DNA of 20,218 nt from Thalassiosira profunda. Lineage: Eukaryota > Bacillariophyta > Thalassiosirophyceae > Thalassiosirales > Thalassiosiraceae. Where the stretch lies: assembly GCA_036939355.1 (NCBI GenBank), contig JALLAP010000707.1:1-20218 (forward strand). Reading direction: 5' to 3'. The position numbers and the translations under genes are program-made. Positions 1 through 7,866 of the stretch are shown here, in pieces (positions within the stretch are counted from its first letter, which is position 1; each line of letters begins with the position of its first letter). The notes under the pieces are model-generated. The model made no database searches, was not told the DNA's origin, and saw nothing but the letters and a program-made list of their open reading frames with translations.

Positions 1-2
1 AG

Positions 3-767
3 GAAGGGCCAGTCGACGACAGCAATCGCAGCAGCGACGGCGGCTTCTTCATCGATGCCAGCGATCACAGCGACGAGCGTTTGACCGGGGGATTCCTCTC
101 GGCGAGCCCCGACTTGGTGTGCGACGTGCCGACTGCTACGCCCGCGGTGCCACCACCCCCCGACGCGAGCGCAAGCAGCGGCGTGAGCGGGGGGATGCGT
201 CGCGTCATGTCCATGGCCTCCCTGCCCTCCCAAAAGCACGGCCTGTCGTCGATGTTATTTCGGGGCGTCCCCACCATTTCCGAGGAGGGATATGAAGAGC
301 AATCGCCGAAGCTCCGGCGCAAGCCCAGCTTGGTCCGCTCCTCCGCCTCGAGCGCGAGCCTGTGCGGCGACTTGCAACCCGAGGCTCTCGTCGCGCTGGA
401 CGATGCCAATGGGGAGCGCCGGCCCTCATCCCAAGCCAAGTCCGGGATGCCCCTCCGCTCGGCCCTCAAGGGCTCCCGGAACAACCTCCAATGTTCCCAC
501 CACTCCGTCGCCTCGAGCCTCGACGAGACGAACCACTCCCTCGGCGACTCGGAGCGCACTGCCGGCATAGACGGCTCCATGAAGCGGAACGTTTCCTTCG
601 CCTCCCTCGAGATACGAAATTACCACGTTACGCTGGGGGATGCACCAACCCCCAACGGAGCCCCCGTGAGCCTCGATGCGAGTGTCAAGAGCTCCGCTTC
701 TCATAACTCATTGTTACTTTACTGTGTTTGTTTTTCAGCTGACATTCCATACCGAGGCTGCCTTTGA
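3..767 (+). CDS. 5' part of a stramenopile-type 'LGD.P' motif protein (partial, open at left edge)
   Basis: The frame is open from the window edge, so the true start lies outside. The visible protein is Ser-rich and low in complexity, with many RSxSxxS and SxxSL patterns. It ends in a block reading VSFASLEIRNYHVTLGD, then P-T-P-N-G-A-P-V-S-L-D (about 585-677). From memory this matches a motif common in diatom hypothetical proteins, V.F..VEIR.Y...LGDNP....GPP..LDW, which is normally followed by a basic, helical C-terminal region. Here the motif stops before the Trp, and the frame runs on through unrelated residues to a TGA at 765-767. The missing continuation is found at 2523-2840 on the same strand and in the same frame. 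A good 3' splice site (T-rich, CAG at 736-738) follows, so the end at 767 may also arise by splicing from a GT at 682. Function unknown; Ser richness suggests phosphoregulation, which is inference. Confidence 0.6.
   Translation, partial: EGPVDDSNRSSDGGFFIDASDHSDERLTGGFLSASPDLVCDVPTATPAVPPPPDASASSGVSGGMRRVMSMASLPSQKHGLSSMLFRGVPTISEEGYEEQSPKLRRKPSLVRSSASSASLCGDLQPEALVALDDANGERRPSSQAKSGMPLRSALKGSRNNLQCSHHSVASSLDETNHSLGDSERTAGIDGSMKRNVSFASLEIRNYHVTLGDAPTPNGAPVSLDASVKSSASHNSLLLYCVCFSADIPYRGCL
672..677 (+). repeat. Left copy of direct repeat CTCGAT at the break of the motif gene
   Basis: CTCGAT encodes the Leu-Asp of VSLD, the last family-like residues of the 5' half. The same six bases recur at 2523-2528, encoding the Leu-Asp of LDW. 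The distance between copies (1851 nt) is a multiple of three. Confidence 0.5.
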
Positions 768-841
768 CAATAGCTAAAAAAATATGCAATATGCAGTCTC
801 CATCATTATCCCTCGCTCGCTCCACACCCAGATAGAGCCAA

Positions 842-2513
842 TCAAAACATGCTGCGAGGAATTCCAGAGTACACTTTCTTGACAGTGTTGTAGAGAGGGC
901 GATTGTCCACATCATCTTCTTGCGTCCGATCTTCGTCCGCTCCCTCAGGAATCTTGCGAGCAAAACTGGAGAGGACGTGCTTGTTCTTCTCGAAGAAGTC
1001 GAGAGCAATGAAGTGAACGCCTCGCTTCGGATTCGAAAAGATCTCCTTCTTGATCTTCGCCACTTCCAGCTCCTGCAGTCGATTGGGCGTGCGGCGAAAG
1101 CCAGTGTTGACACGAAGAATGTAGATTGCAGAATAGCCCTTCGCCCTCAGATCCCTGACGATCGAGGTCTCCCAGTTCCTCTGCCTGGGTTTGGTGTACG
1201 GAGCGTGCGCCCTTTCGTCCGTCTCGTCGAGGACTGCTGCCTTGAGAGCCTGGGGAGTTGGGCCCTTCGAGTCGCTGGGCCGCTCCTCGTTGAATCTGAA
1301 CGAAAAGAGCGTGTCAGGCCGCTTCTCGTTGGGATGGAGCTTCTCGTCATAAAAAGTGGCAAGATCCATTGGCGTGACGTTGTTCAGATGTTCGTCGCCC
1401 TGCTGCGCGTCGCCCTGCTTCGCGAGCTCCTGCATCATCGAGTCCCAATTGCTATGCTGGTACGCCGCTCGCCTCCACTCGATGCGACGTTCCCTCTGCT
1501 GCGCCTTCTCTGCGCGAGAATGCAAAAAGGCAAGGATGAGATGCGGTACTGGATGTCTGCAAAGACCAAAACAAAATGACCACGCCCAAATCACGCACCT
1601 GCGAGAGCAAGCAAATGTGCACGATGCAATGTTAGAACAATTGACAATTGTCTAACACAACATAGAGACATCGTTTGCAAACGTACCTGGGTAGAAATTG
1701 AAGCCCATCGCCTCCAACGCTCCCTTCGACTCGGCCTCCAGAGCGGAAAGAGGATCGATCTTGTTAGCTCGCTGCTTCTCTTTCAGCTTCTTGAGCTCCT
1801 TTTTCGTGTGGTAGGACTCGAATCTTTCGTCGTCGAACTCTACCTCCTGCACCCGCTTCATCAGATTCCACGTGAAGCGAGCCAAACGCCTCAAAGGAGC
1901 GTATTCGCCAACACAAGCACGAGGGTACATCACGTACACGTCCTCGTCCGCCATTCCATTCGCCCTCTGTGCCTGCATGTATTCGCGATACTGCGCCCTC
2001 ATCTTCCTGTGGTACTGCACCGTCCGCGAATCACTGAAAGAAAAGCTGAAGTCGACGCCCAACTCCTCGTACAGTGCCGTCGTATGATCAGAATGTCCCC
2101 TCAGCCTATGATTTTCAAGCAGTTTCTTGAGATACTTGGTGATCCACGGATTTTCGTCGTAGCCGTAGACAAGGGCCGAGAAGTCACGACCCACGTCTTC
2201 CATTGCAGCAGTGAACTCCCGCGCGAACCGCGCAGGACGTTCTTGATTCTCGCCCGTAAAAGGGAAGTCGACGGCTGTAAGCCAGATTAGCCGCTCCGTG
2301 GACAGTGCATTAAGCTCTAATTCATTGGGTGTAAGAGTAGAAAGTTAGAAGCCGGGACACAAGTGAGACCCAATAAGTTTGATGCAAGAACTCACTCTCT
2401 CCATTCACCCTGTTCTTAAACTGGTTTTGTTGATTGCTCATCCATCTGCCCACTGTGCGCTCGTGCTGTTCGTCAAGGGTCCTCTCCGCGGCCGATTTAT
2501 CCCTCGCGACCAT
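842..2513 (-). CDS. Three-exon conserved-looking protein of unknown function, nested antisense between the halves of the flanking gene
   Basis: Three exons on the minus strand, 2513-2396, 2274-1687 and 1509-842, join in frame into about 457 residues. Both introns have strong borders: GTGAGT at 2395 to TTACAG ending at 2275 (121 nt), and CAG/GTACGT at 1686 to GCGCAG ending at 1510 (177 nt). Both have phase 1 on each side, and the joined protein stays in protein-like, charged sequence. The start MVARDKSAAERTLDE is the ATG at 2513. Exon 2 begins VDFPFTGENQERPARFAREF; exon 3 ends KKVYSGIPRSMF. The protein is hydrophilic with Lys/Glu-rich helices (KKELKKLKEKQRANK), no signal peptide and no membrane segment. 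A central part has PYTKPRQRNWETSIVRDLRA followed by a short hydrophobic stretch. I do not recognise the family. Its start codon is only 10 nt from the LDW codons of the other-strand gene, so its promoter must lie within that gene's 3' part. Confidence 0.7.
1510..1686 (-). other. Intron 2 of the nested minus-strand gene
   Basis: On the minus strand the donor is CAG/GTACGT at 1686 and the acceptor is GCGCAG ending at 1510. The 177-nt intron contains in-frame stops for the upstream exon (frame closes at 1652). Joining gives a GAG codon in frame with the third exon. Confidence 0.7.
2275..2395 (-). other. Intron 1 of the nested minus-strand gene
   Basis: Donor GTGAGT at 2395 and acceptor CTTACAG ending at 2275 on the minus strand; 121 nt, phase 1 on both sides. 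Without removal the frame of exon 1 closes at 2322. Confidence 0.75.
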
Positions 2514-2840
2514 CTTCGGCAACTCGATTGGACGTACGATCCCTCCGCCACCGAATCTTACAACGTCGATTACTACGAGCAGTTTCGGACCGACGAGGCC
2601 CCCCGACGAGCACGGCACGAGATGCACATGAGTCCCATGCAAAGGCAGTTCCTCCTGATGCGGGAGGCGGGGTGCACAAGAGGACAAATACGGCAGGCCG
2701 CAGAGGAGTGTAGACGGGCGGCGCTGAGAAGAGAGAAGACCAATCGCAATACCAGGTTGGGGCTGATGCCGGTGGAGGAGGCGTGGGAGAAGACGCGGAG
2801 GAAGATTGGGAAGATGGGAGGGAGTAAGGGGAAGCGGTGA
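2478..2840 (+). CDS. 3' part of the 'LGD.P' motif protein (LDW to C-terminus)
   Basis: From 2523 the frame reads QLDWTYDPSATESYNVDYYE. It continues with a basic helical stretch containing MSPMQRQFLLMREAGCTRGQ and ending KTRRKIGKM before GKR-stop at 2840. This is what normally follows the GPP..LDW motif in the diatom family: LDW, an acidic spacer with YE, 'M....R...L....G....+I..A', then '+..R..T' and a basic tail. It lies in the same absolute frame as the 5' part ending at 677. The start given is the only nearby upstream AG (2476-2477). An intron 666-2477 (GTGAGC...AAG) would join the parts in frame but would drop VSLD and add about 15 unrelated residues before LDW. Its first 36 bases would overlap the first exon of the opposite-strand gene. 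It ends 120 bp before the end of the convergent gene at 2960. I am confident that this is coding but not of its 5' boundary. Confidence 0.55.
   Translation, partial: GPLRGRFIPRDHLRQLDWTYDPSATESYNVDYYEQFRTDEAPRRARHEMHMSPMQRQFLLMREAGCTRGQIRQAAEECRRAALRREKTNRNTRLGLMPVEEAWEKTRRKIGKMGGSKGKR
2523..2528 (+). repeat. Right copy of direct repeat CTCGAT
   Basis: Identical to 672-677 and immediately before the Trp codon that completes the LDW motif. Six bases can match by chance, but both copies fall at the homologous point of the motif. Confidence 0.5.
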
Positions 2841-2959
2841 GGTGGACCGTTTCGAGTGCTAGAGTAGAAAGAGTAGGGTAGGGTTGGTGTGCGCAAGTCT
2901 CGTTCGATTGCGCTTAACGAACGTGCGAGACGAACTAATGCTAAAGCTGAATCAGAATG

Positions 2960-4441
2960 CTAGCGAACATCCACGCCCTGGGCCCTCAGAAAGTCCCTCA
3001 AGCTGTCGCAGGCCGCGAGGGTGGGGTGCCGCCTTCCTGGTTTGTCAACCCACCACAAGATTTTGGCTCGGAACTGTACTGCCGCCTGCTTCAAAGGCCC
3101 TGGCGAGGCCGTTTGTATTTCAACCAACAGCTCGTCCATGCTAGACAGCAGTTCTTCTGTCCTCAAGTGGCCCAGCGCTACATTCCTGGCGATACATCTA
3201 GCCTGGATCGCTTTCTGCTGGAGTGCGATGGACTCAGTTTGATGGCTCGCCGAGGCATTTCCATCGCCGGCACCATTCTGCATGGAGCAGTCGGTGCCAA
3301 TGAATCTCACAAGAGACTTCTGTAGCGTCTCGTTAATGAGTACCAAGTCCGTTGCGGTGGAGGTCAAATACATCTCATCGCCATGACCCTTGATCTCGAC
3401 GGGTAGTCCCTGAAACGTCTTCGTGAGATGTTGTAGCAATCGCTGCTGCCGTGCGCCATCCTGCGTGGTCAGCCACCCCGGGATAGCAAGACGAATTTTG
3501 CCCGCTTTATTGGGTTTGGGATTGCCTCTGGATCCCTTTTCACTGCGCCCTCGTTTGTTTCCTGCAAGCATCGTGGAACTGTTGTTCTCTCGAGTTGACA
3601 AAGAAAGAATGGAACGGTCGTCCGTTAGGATGCTCTCCAGCTCGGATCCATCAGAGGACACCCTGATGTTCGTCAAAAGTTTACTGTCCGCCTTGGCCGT
3701 GGCTTCGTCATCGGCTTCATTGGAGGAAGGATTCACGGCGGAAGGCCCCTTTCGCTCCTGTCGCTGCTTGGAGCGCCGTTCGAGCTCCATCCTCAACTTG
3801 TCTCGCGGTGACAGGGGAGCGTCATCGTCATCCGCCTCAACGGAAGGCTGCGCAGTGGAAGACCCTCGTCGTTCCTGTCGCTGCTTGGCGCGCCGACCGA
3901 GCTCTCTCTGCAACTTTCCATTTGGTGTCAGGGGAGCTTCTCCTTTCTCCTCCTGTAGCGTTTCGTGTAGAGGTAGATCCTTGGAGGCAAGAGCTTCTCC
4001 AGCGCTTACGTCGCTGGTCTTGAGTGACACCGTTTCAGGAATACCCGGCTCGCAAGGTTGCGTGTCTATCGCTCTGAACCGAATGCGATCGGCGGAGACG
4101 CCTTCTTCGGTTGAGAATCGGTTGTCGCATTCGAAGAGTTTGACAGTGTACGATGCCTTTTCATCTTGCTTCTTGCCGCCATACAATACCATTCCTGCAA
4201 CCTCCCGCTCGTCCACTCTGATGAAGATTGGACATCCATCGCCAAAGCAGCGGATCCGCTGCTCGTCAATGGCGTCCCCGTTTACTTCGTAGTGAAATCG
4301 CCTACTCTCAAAATCAAGAGAGACGGATTGTACAGTTCCCGCTGCCAATCTTTGATCATCTTGCTCGGCCTCGTACCAAACAGAGCTTCCCACCGGGAAA
4401 GGGCAGTTGGAGGCCTGCTCAAGTGTCAATTGCTGGAGCAT
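2960..4441 (-). CDS. Stramenopile-type multidomain protein with N-terminal beta-rich module and possible KH-like region
   Basis: Single-exon protein of 493 residues. Residues 14-125 form a beta-rich region (FPVGSSVWYEAEQDDQ, GTVQSVSLDFESRRFHYEV, CPIFIRV, GMVLYG, YTVKLFECDNRFSTEEGV). This resembles modules I remember from diatom hypothetical proteins that start 'PVG..V.Y' and contain 'GTV.SVSLDL.SR...YEV'. Residues 168-206 and 207-245 are a tandem 39-residue repeat (APLTPNGKLQRELGRRAKQR / APLSPRDKLRMELERRSKQR), highly charged and helical. Around 315-385 a segment beginning KIRLAIPGWLTTQDGARQQR continues with a VEIKGHGDEMYL strand. In stramenopile proteins a similar 'IP.WL' pattern precedes a KH-like nucleic-acid-binding fold, but the G-x-x-G loop here is not clear. 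The C-terminus is helical (residues 405-490). No signal or membrane segment. A cytosolic or nuclear RNA-related role is inference only. It lies 176 bp downstream of the receptor gene, in tandem. Confidence 0.75.
   Translation of the reverse strand: MLQQLTLEQASNCPFPVGSSVWYEAEQDDQRLAAGTVQSVSLDFESRRFHYEVNGDAIDEQRIRCFGDGCPIFIRVDEREVAGMVLYGGKKQDEKASYTVKLFECDNRFSTEEGVSADRIRFRAIDTQPCEPGIPETVSLKTSDVSAGEALASKDLPLHETLQEEKGEAPLTPNGKLQRELGRRAKQRQERRGSSTAQPSVEADDDDAPLSPRDKLRMELERRSKQRQERKGPSAVNPSSNEADDEATAKADSKLLTNIRVSSDGSELESILTDDRSILSLSTRENNSSTMLAGNKRGRSEKGSRGNPKPNKAGKIRLAIPGWLTTQDGARQQRLLQHLTKTFQGLPVEIKGHGDEMYLTSTATDLVLINETLQKSLVRFIGTDCSMQNGAGDGNASASHQTESIALQQKAIQARCIARNVALGHLRTEELLSSMDELLVEIQTASPGPLKQAAVQFRAKILWWVDKPGRRHPTLAACDSLRDFLRAQGVDVR
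3707..3940 (-). repeat. Tandem 117-nt (39-residue) coding repeat, two copies
   Basis: Unit 1 is 3940-3824 and unit 2 is 3823-3707 on the minus strand. Both encode [E/D]APL[T/S]P..KL..EL.RR[A/S]KQRQER[R/K]G.S followed by an acidic Ser/Asp-rich linker. The core DNA, such as TCCTGTCGCTGCTTGG on the plus strand at 3756 and 3873, is identical at an offset of 117, indicating an internal duplication. Confidence 0.8.
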
Positions 4442-4617
4442 CCTTTTAGGAGCTGTGGCTTCCCCTCCGCTGTTGTATTAACAAGCAAACTAGCCAGCTC
4501 GTGTGACTCTTGTTGAAAAATGAGCCCGAGATTTTTGGTTGGCTCTCATACAAAATTTTGAGCGGTACCTCCGCTGTCCCCGCCGTCCCCGGCCACAGAG
4601 ATTTAAAGCTCGCGCAT

Positions 4618-5938
4618 CTATGCCTTGTCATCCCGCCAATCGTCCTCTTGGGCACCCTCCTCCCTCCCCATCTCCGCGCCCTCATCCTCGCTGCCACTCT
4701 CCGCGACGTCCACCAGGGATGAAATGCGACGCACTTTTTGAGTCTGCTGCTCCGCAGATGACTCCTTTGCGGTGGCATCGGAAGCGCTCGGCAACGATAT
4801 ATCCCCGTTGCTCCCCCGACTGCTCCGGAAGGACGTTGCAGAATTCATGCTCATCAAAGAAAAACGCTTCTGTGAGCGGGCGGATTGTTTCGTGAACTCC
4901 ATTGCCACGTCCCCCGAAGCAGTGCGATTGGAGGTTGAATCCAGGGCATCATCGTCGGCACCGTCATCGGAAGGGCCTCGGCAAAGCCCGCAAGTTACCA
5001 ACGTGAGTATATCCCACTTGAGCTGTTGCTGCAGCGCCTTGCGAGGGCGAATAAACACTAGCAGATTCAGCCACCCCTGGTTCGGCTCGCAGATTGTAGC
5101 AAGCAGGTCCAGCCAAAACATCGGTTGTCGGACACCACTGCGTGATCGACCAAAGGGTGCTCGGCAGCCACGAGAGGTAGAAGGCACAACAGTAGAGCAG
5201 GGCCTGCATTTTGACGTCGTTGGCCCGGCTCCTCGTCGGCGACCCGCCGGAATACCGATTGCTCCGAGACTCCGTCGCCTTGACCTTGCGGTAGATGGTC
5301 ATCATGGCCGCTGTAGTGAACGCAATGCACACCCACAGCGGCCCGTAGAACAGGGACACGCCGTAAATCCACGCGTGATCGCCGCGCTCGCAGGGCACCG
5401 ACGCCTCCGAACTGGAACCATAGTTGCTAGAGCCACATCCTTGTGGCAGCCCAATTACCCAGCAGACGCTCCCTATATGATTGTACATGCCGAGGGGGAT
5501 GAGGGCGAGGCCCGTCCCTATTGCAAATAGCAGTATTGCCGCGTGGCAAATGTATTCGACCTTCCGCAGCCGTTCCTCCCTCCACCCGTACCTCACCGTG
5601 AGCAAATACAGCAGCGCCAACAAACAGTTATAAAATGGGGCCCCGATGGCAAGCTGCAACAGGAAGCCCTGGAAGGTGCAGCTCTGCGTGGTGCCCGCAG
5701 CGAAGGGGGTGTCCGGCGTGCCTTTCGGGGCCGCCCACGTGCTGAGAAACCAGCCGAAGGAGGCTGCAATATCGATGCAGCCCATGCCCAGGAGGGCGCG
5801 AGACGTGGCCTTGCCGCGCTTGTGTCGATGGTCCGAGATAACCTGTCGAATGATCCATACTTGGCACGGGATGCTGACAGAGGACGTGATCTTGGGCACA
5901 ATTGCCAGGGCCACGAGCTGGGAATCGGAGTAGCTCAT
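4618..5938 (-). CDS. Seven-transmembrane receptor (cAMP-receptor-like GPCR family), interrupted by a frame shift before TM7
   Basis: The frame starting at 5938 holds six hydrophobic helices at about residues 8-32, 48-69, 87-113, 128-151, 189-215 and 245-267. The frame ending at 4618 supplies TM7, FWLDLLATICEPNQGWLNLL, then VFIRPRKALQQQ. Features fit the Dictyostelium cAR/secretin-like receptors widespread in stramenopiles: a Cys at the start of TM3 (C87, CTFQGFLLQL), paired Cys in the second extracellular loop (C159, C168), and the TM7 pattern 'P.QG.LN...V..RPR'. The two frames differ by one base; the switch must occur near 5115-5125, where the minus strand has a TTTT run (plus AAAA 5115-5118). 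Skipping one base gives about 439 residues. The cytoplasmic tail is Ser/Thr and acid rich (residues about 310-439) and could be a phosphorylation platform. A 34-nt GT-AG 'intron' (5171-5138) would also fix the frame but would delete half of TM6, so I do not favour it. Ligand unknown; plasma-membrane signalling is inferred from family. Confidence 0.75.
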
Positions 5939-6547
5939 CGTGCGTATGCTGCGTGCGGGCCTTCAGCCTACCCGTCTACCCCCTTTTAGCGAGATTTCAA
6001 GTCCGCGTCCCTTGCGTTGTTGGGCCCGCTAGCAGATTGCAGTGTCCGACGCGCCATCCGCCTGCAACATTGGTGGGTGCACAAACTGCTATGAGTAGAT
6101 TGCCTTAGATTGGTCAGCGCTCAGCGGGCGTCTTCAGTCGTTCGCTTATGATGTGATGGCCGGGGGACACGAAAATAATGTCCTGATCGAAGATCCACCA
6201 TACGCCCGCGATTGTTCTGGATCGGTGGTGCAGGTGGGGCGGGCTGGAGGGGGATAATGTCCTTGGGCGGGGTGGGTGCATGTTGCAGCCCGTGGTGTTA
6301 GTTGTGGGGAGGTGGGCGGCGTTGACGCCACTTCAGACTTCAGCCAGGAAGCCACGGCGGATGCCTGCTTCGCTCTGCGAAGATGATTCGATCACAACAA
6401 GGCAACCTTACACACAAAGAGCAAAGGAGCGAGCGCCCGGCAAGGCTTGCGGAGACACGGAGACGGAAGCGCGATAACGAGATAGCACTAGGTAGCTTTG
6501 CAAATGCCTCTCGTTACGATAGCGTTATGCAACTCGCCGCGCTGCTT
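5939..6547. promoter_or_regulatory. 609-bp gene-free stretch: promoter side of the GPCR, 3' side of BUB3
   Basis: No convincing coding sequence, tRNA or rRNA on either strand. Short open frames here are arginine/proline-rich or interrupted and do not look like protein. The part next to 5938 should hold the promoter of the receptor gene. A G-rich run at about 6231-6275 on the plus strand (several runs of three to five G) is the only notable structure. Confidence 0.45.
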
Positions 6548-7639
6548 TCACTTCTTCGCCTTCGGCTTCGCCTCGCTGTCCAACACGTCCCTCACGTAAA
6601 TCTCCTCCCGCGGATGATCCCGCTCCCCCTCCTCGTACGTGTAGCTGCTCGCAATGGCAATCTGCGATCCGTCGTGGTTGAAGGCCAAGCACGCCACGGA
6701 GGTCGGGCACTTGGCAATCCCGCTCAACTTCTTCTTGTTGTTCCCGTCCCACGTGACGACCGTCCCGTCCGCCCCGCCCGTGGCAAATGTGCCATACACG
6801 GGGTGAAACGCGATGGCATTCACGGGATAGATGGTATCGTTCACCCGATGGCACTTGAACGCGTACTTCTTCTTCTTCCCCGACGAAATGCCCACGTCGT
6901 CCAAGTACTCGATCGCCACCCGTCCCTCGATGCTGCCCAGGGCGATGCCGTGGCCGTCGGGGAAGAATTTGACGCACCGCGTTTGGTACTTCAAAGACGA
7001 TTCCCGCTCAAGCAGCAACTTCGCCAGGCCCTCCTCGTTCTCCTTGTCCACTTCGGTTTGTCGAATGTCGAAGAAGCAATTCCTCCGGCCGCTCGTGGCC
7101 ACCACCACCTTTGTTCCGTCGGACGACACGTCCATCCCAAACGCTTTGCCGGGAAGGTCGACCGTTGCCGCGGCCTGGGTGCCCGATTGGCGCACGTCCC
7201 AGACGTAGAATTTCTTGTCCCACCCCGCCGAGGCGAGCAAATTGGCATCAATGGCGGAGAGGCACGACACCCCCACCTTCTGCTTGCCCGCCAGCAACTC
7301 GTTTTTGTCCGCGTCGGGCGACTGCCTCCCCACCAGCGACACCGTGGCGCTCGCCACGTCGTACTTTTTGATCGACCCCTCGACCGCTCCCGCATAAATC
7401 ACGCCCTTGTTGCCCTCCCCGCCCAGCCCGGGCGTGCCCACCGCCATGCTCAACAGCGGCCCGCACTCCATGGCCTGCGTTGCCACGTGCGTTTTGGCCA
7501 CGGCGTCGTGGAGGCGGAGGGCGCCGTCCCAGCTCGTCGACGCCAACAGATGGGGCGCAGAGGGGAGATACGAGAGGGAGGTAATTCCATCGTTTGGCGG
7601 TGCGGGGAGGGGCGTCGGCTCGGGCGGAGGTGATGCCAT
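6548..7639 (-). CDS. BUB3: Mitotic spindle checkpoint WD40 protein BUB3
   Basis: The 363-residue protein starts at the ATG at 7639 (MASPPPEPTPLPAPPNDGIT). An upstream in-frame ATG at 7741 adds 34 low-complexity residues and is less likely. It is a single WD40 propeller: the hallmark block ESSLKYQTRCVKFFPDGHG, then SIEGRVAIEYLDD, KKKYAFKCHRVN, IYPVNAIAFHPVYGTFATGG and FNHDGSQIAIASSYTYE is near-diagnostic for BUB3, as opposed to its paralogue RAE1. BUB3 binds GLEBS motifs of BUB1/BUBR1 and phosphorylated MELT repeats of the kinetochore protein KNL1, recruiting checkpoint kinases until chromosomes attach. Length is close to the usual 330 residues, with a short Pro-rich N-terminal extension. The C-terminus (EEIYVRDVLDSEAKPKAKK) also matches the family. 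It is divergent from the LRR gene with 227 bp between starts. Confidence 0.93.
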   Translation of the reverse strand: MASPPPEPTPLPAPPNDGITSLSYLPSAPHLLASTSWDGALRLHDAVAKTHVATQAMECGPLLSMAVGTPGLGGEGNKGVIYAGAVEGSIKKYDVASATVSLVGRQSPDADKNELLAGKQKVGVSCLSAIDANLLASAGWDKKFYVWDVRQSGTQAAATVDLPGKAFGMDVSSDGTKVVVATSGRRNCFFDIRQTEVDKENEEGLAKLLLERESSLKYQTRCVKFFPDGHGIALGSIEGRVAIEYLDDVGISSGKKKKYAFKCHRVNDTIYPVNAIAFHPVYGTFATGGADGTVVTWDGNNKKKLSGIAKCPTSVACLAFNHDGSQIAIASSYTYEEGERDHPREEIYVRDVLDSEAKPKAKK

Positions 7640-7866
7640 GTTTGCAGTTGCGAGTTGCGAGTTGCAATTTGTGGGGTGCGGGTTGCTGCAAGCTGTGCGT
7701 GAGCTAGCTGTGTGGGGTTTTTTGGTGCACCTCACCCTCACACCAACCCCGCCCGCTCACCCTCTGCATCCTTCTGCCCTTCTATTGGCACCGCGACAGG
7801 CTCTGCACCTAGATCAGGGTGCGCTCAGGGCGCGCAGAGGCGTCAAGTGCATATCTTGTGAGCATC
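7640..7866. promoter_or_regulatory. Divergent promoter region between BUB3 and the LRR gene
   Basis: The 227 bp contain the 5' flanks of both genes. Directly upstream of the BUB3 start lie two tandem GTTGCGA heptamers and an adjacent GTTGCAA (about 7645-7667), giving AATTGCAA-type sequence 16-25 nt before the ATG on the minus strand. An ATTGG (CCAAT on the minus strand) is at 7784-7788. No TATA box is evident. Confidence 0.4.

Noticed and set aside
3423..4292. Plus-strand frame of 289 codons opposite the possible KH-like protein
   Set aside because: Ser/Cys/Arg-rich antisense of the charged repeats; no motif.
5138..5171. A 34-nt GT-AG intron that would fix the receptor frame
   Set aside because: It would remove half of TM6 and is far shorter than the other introns here (92-177 nt); a one-base indel is simpler.
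6100..6150. TGGTCAGCGCTC resembling a tRNA D-arm
   Set aside because: No matching T-arm, acceptor stem or anticodon loop within tRNA distance.
6383..7633. Long plus-strand open frame of 416 codons opposite BUB3
   Set aside because: It is the antisense shadow of BUB3, rich in His/Arg/Leu without any recognisable motif. GC-rich codon use on the minus strand keeps the opposite frame open.
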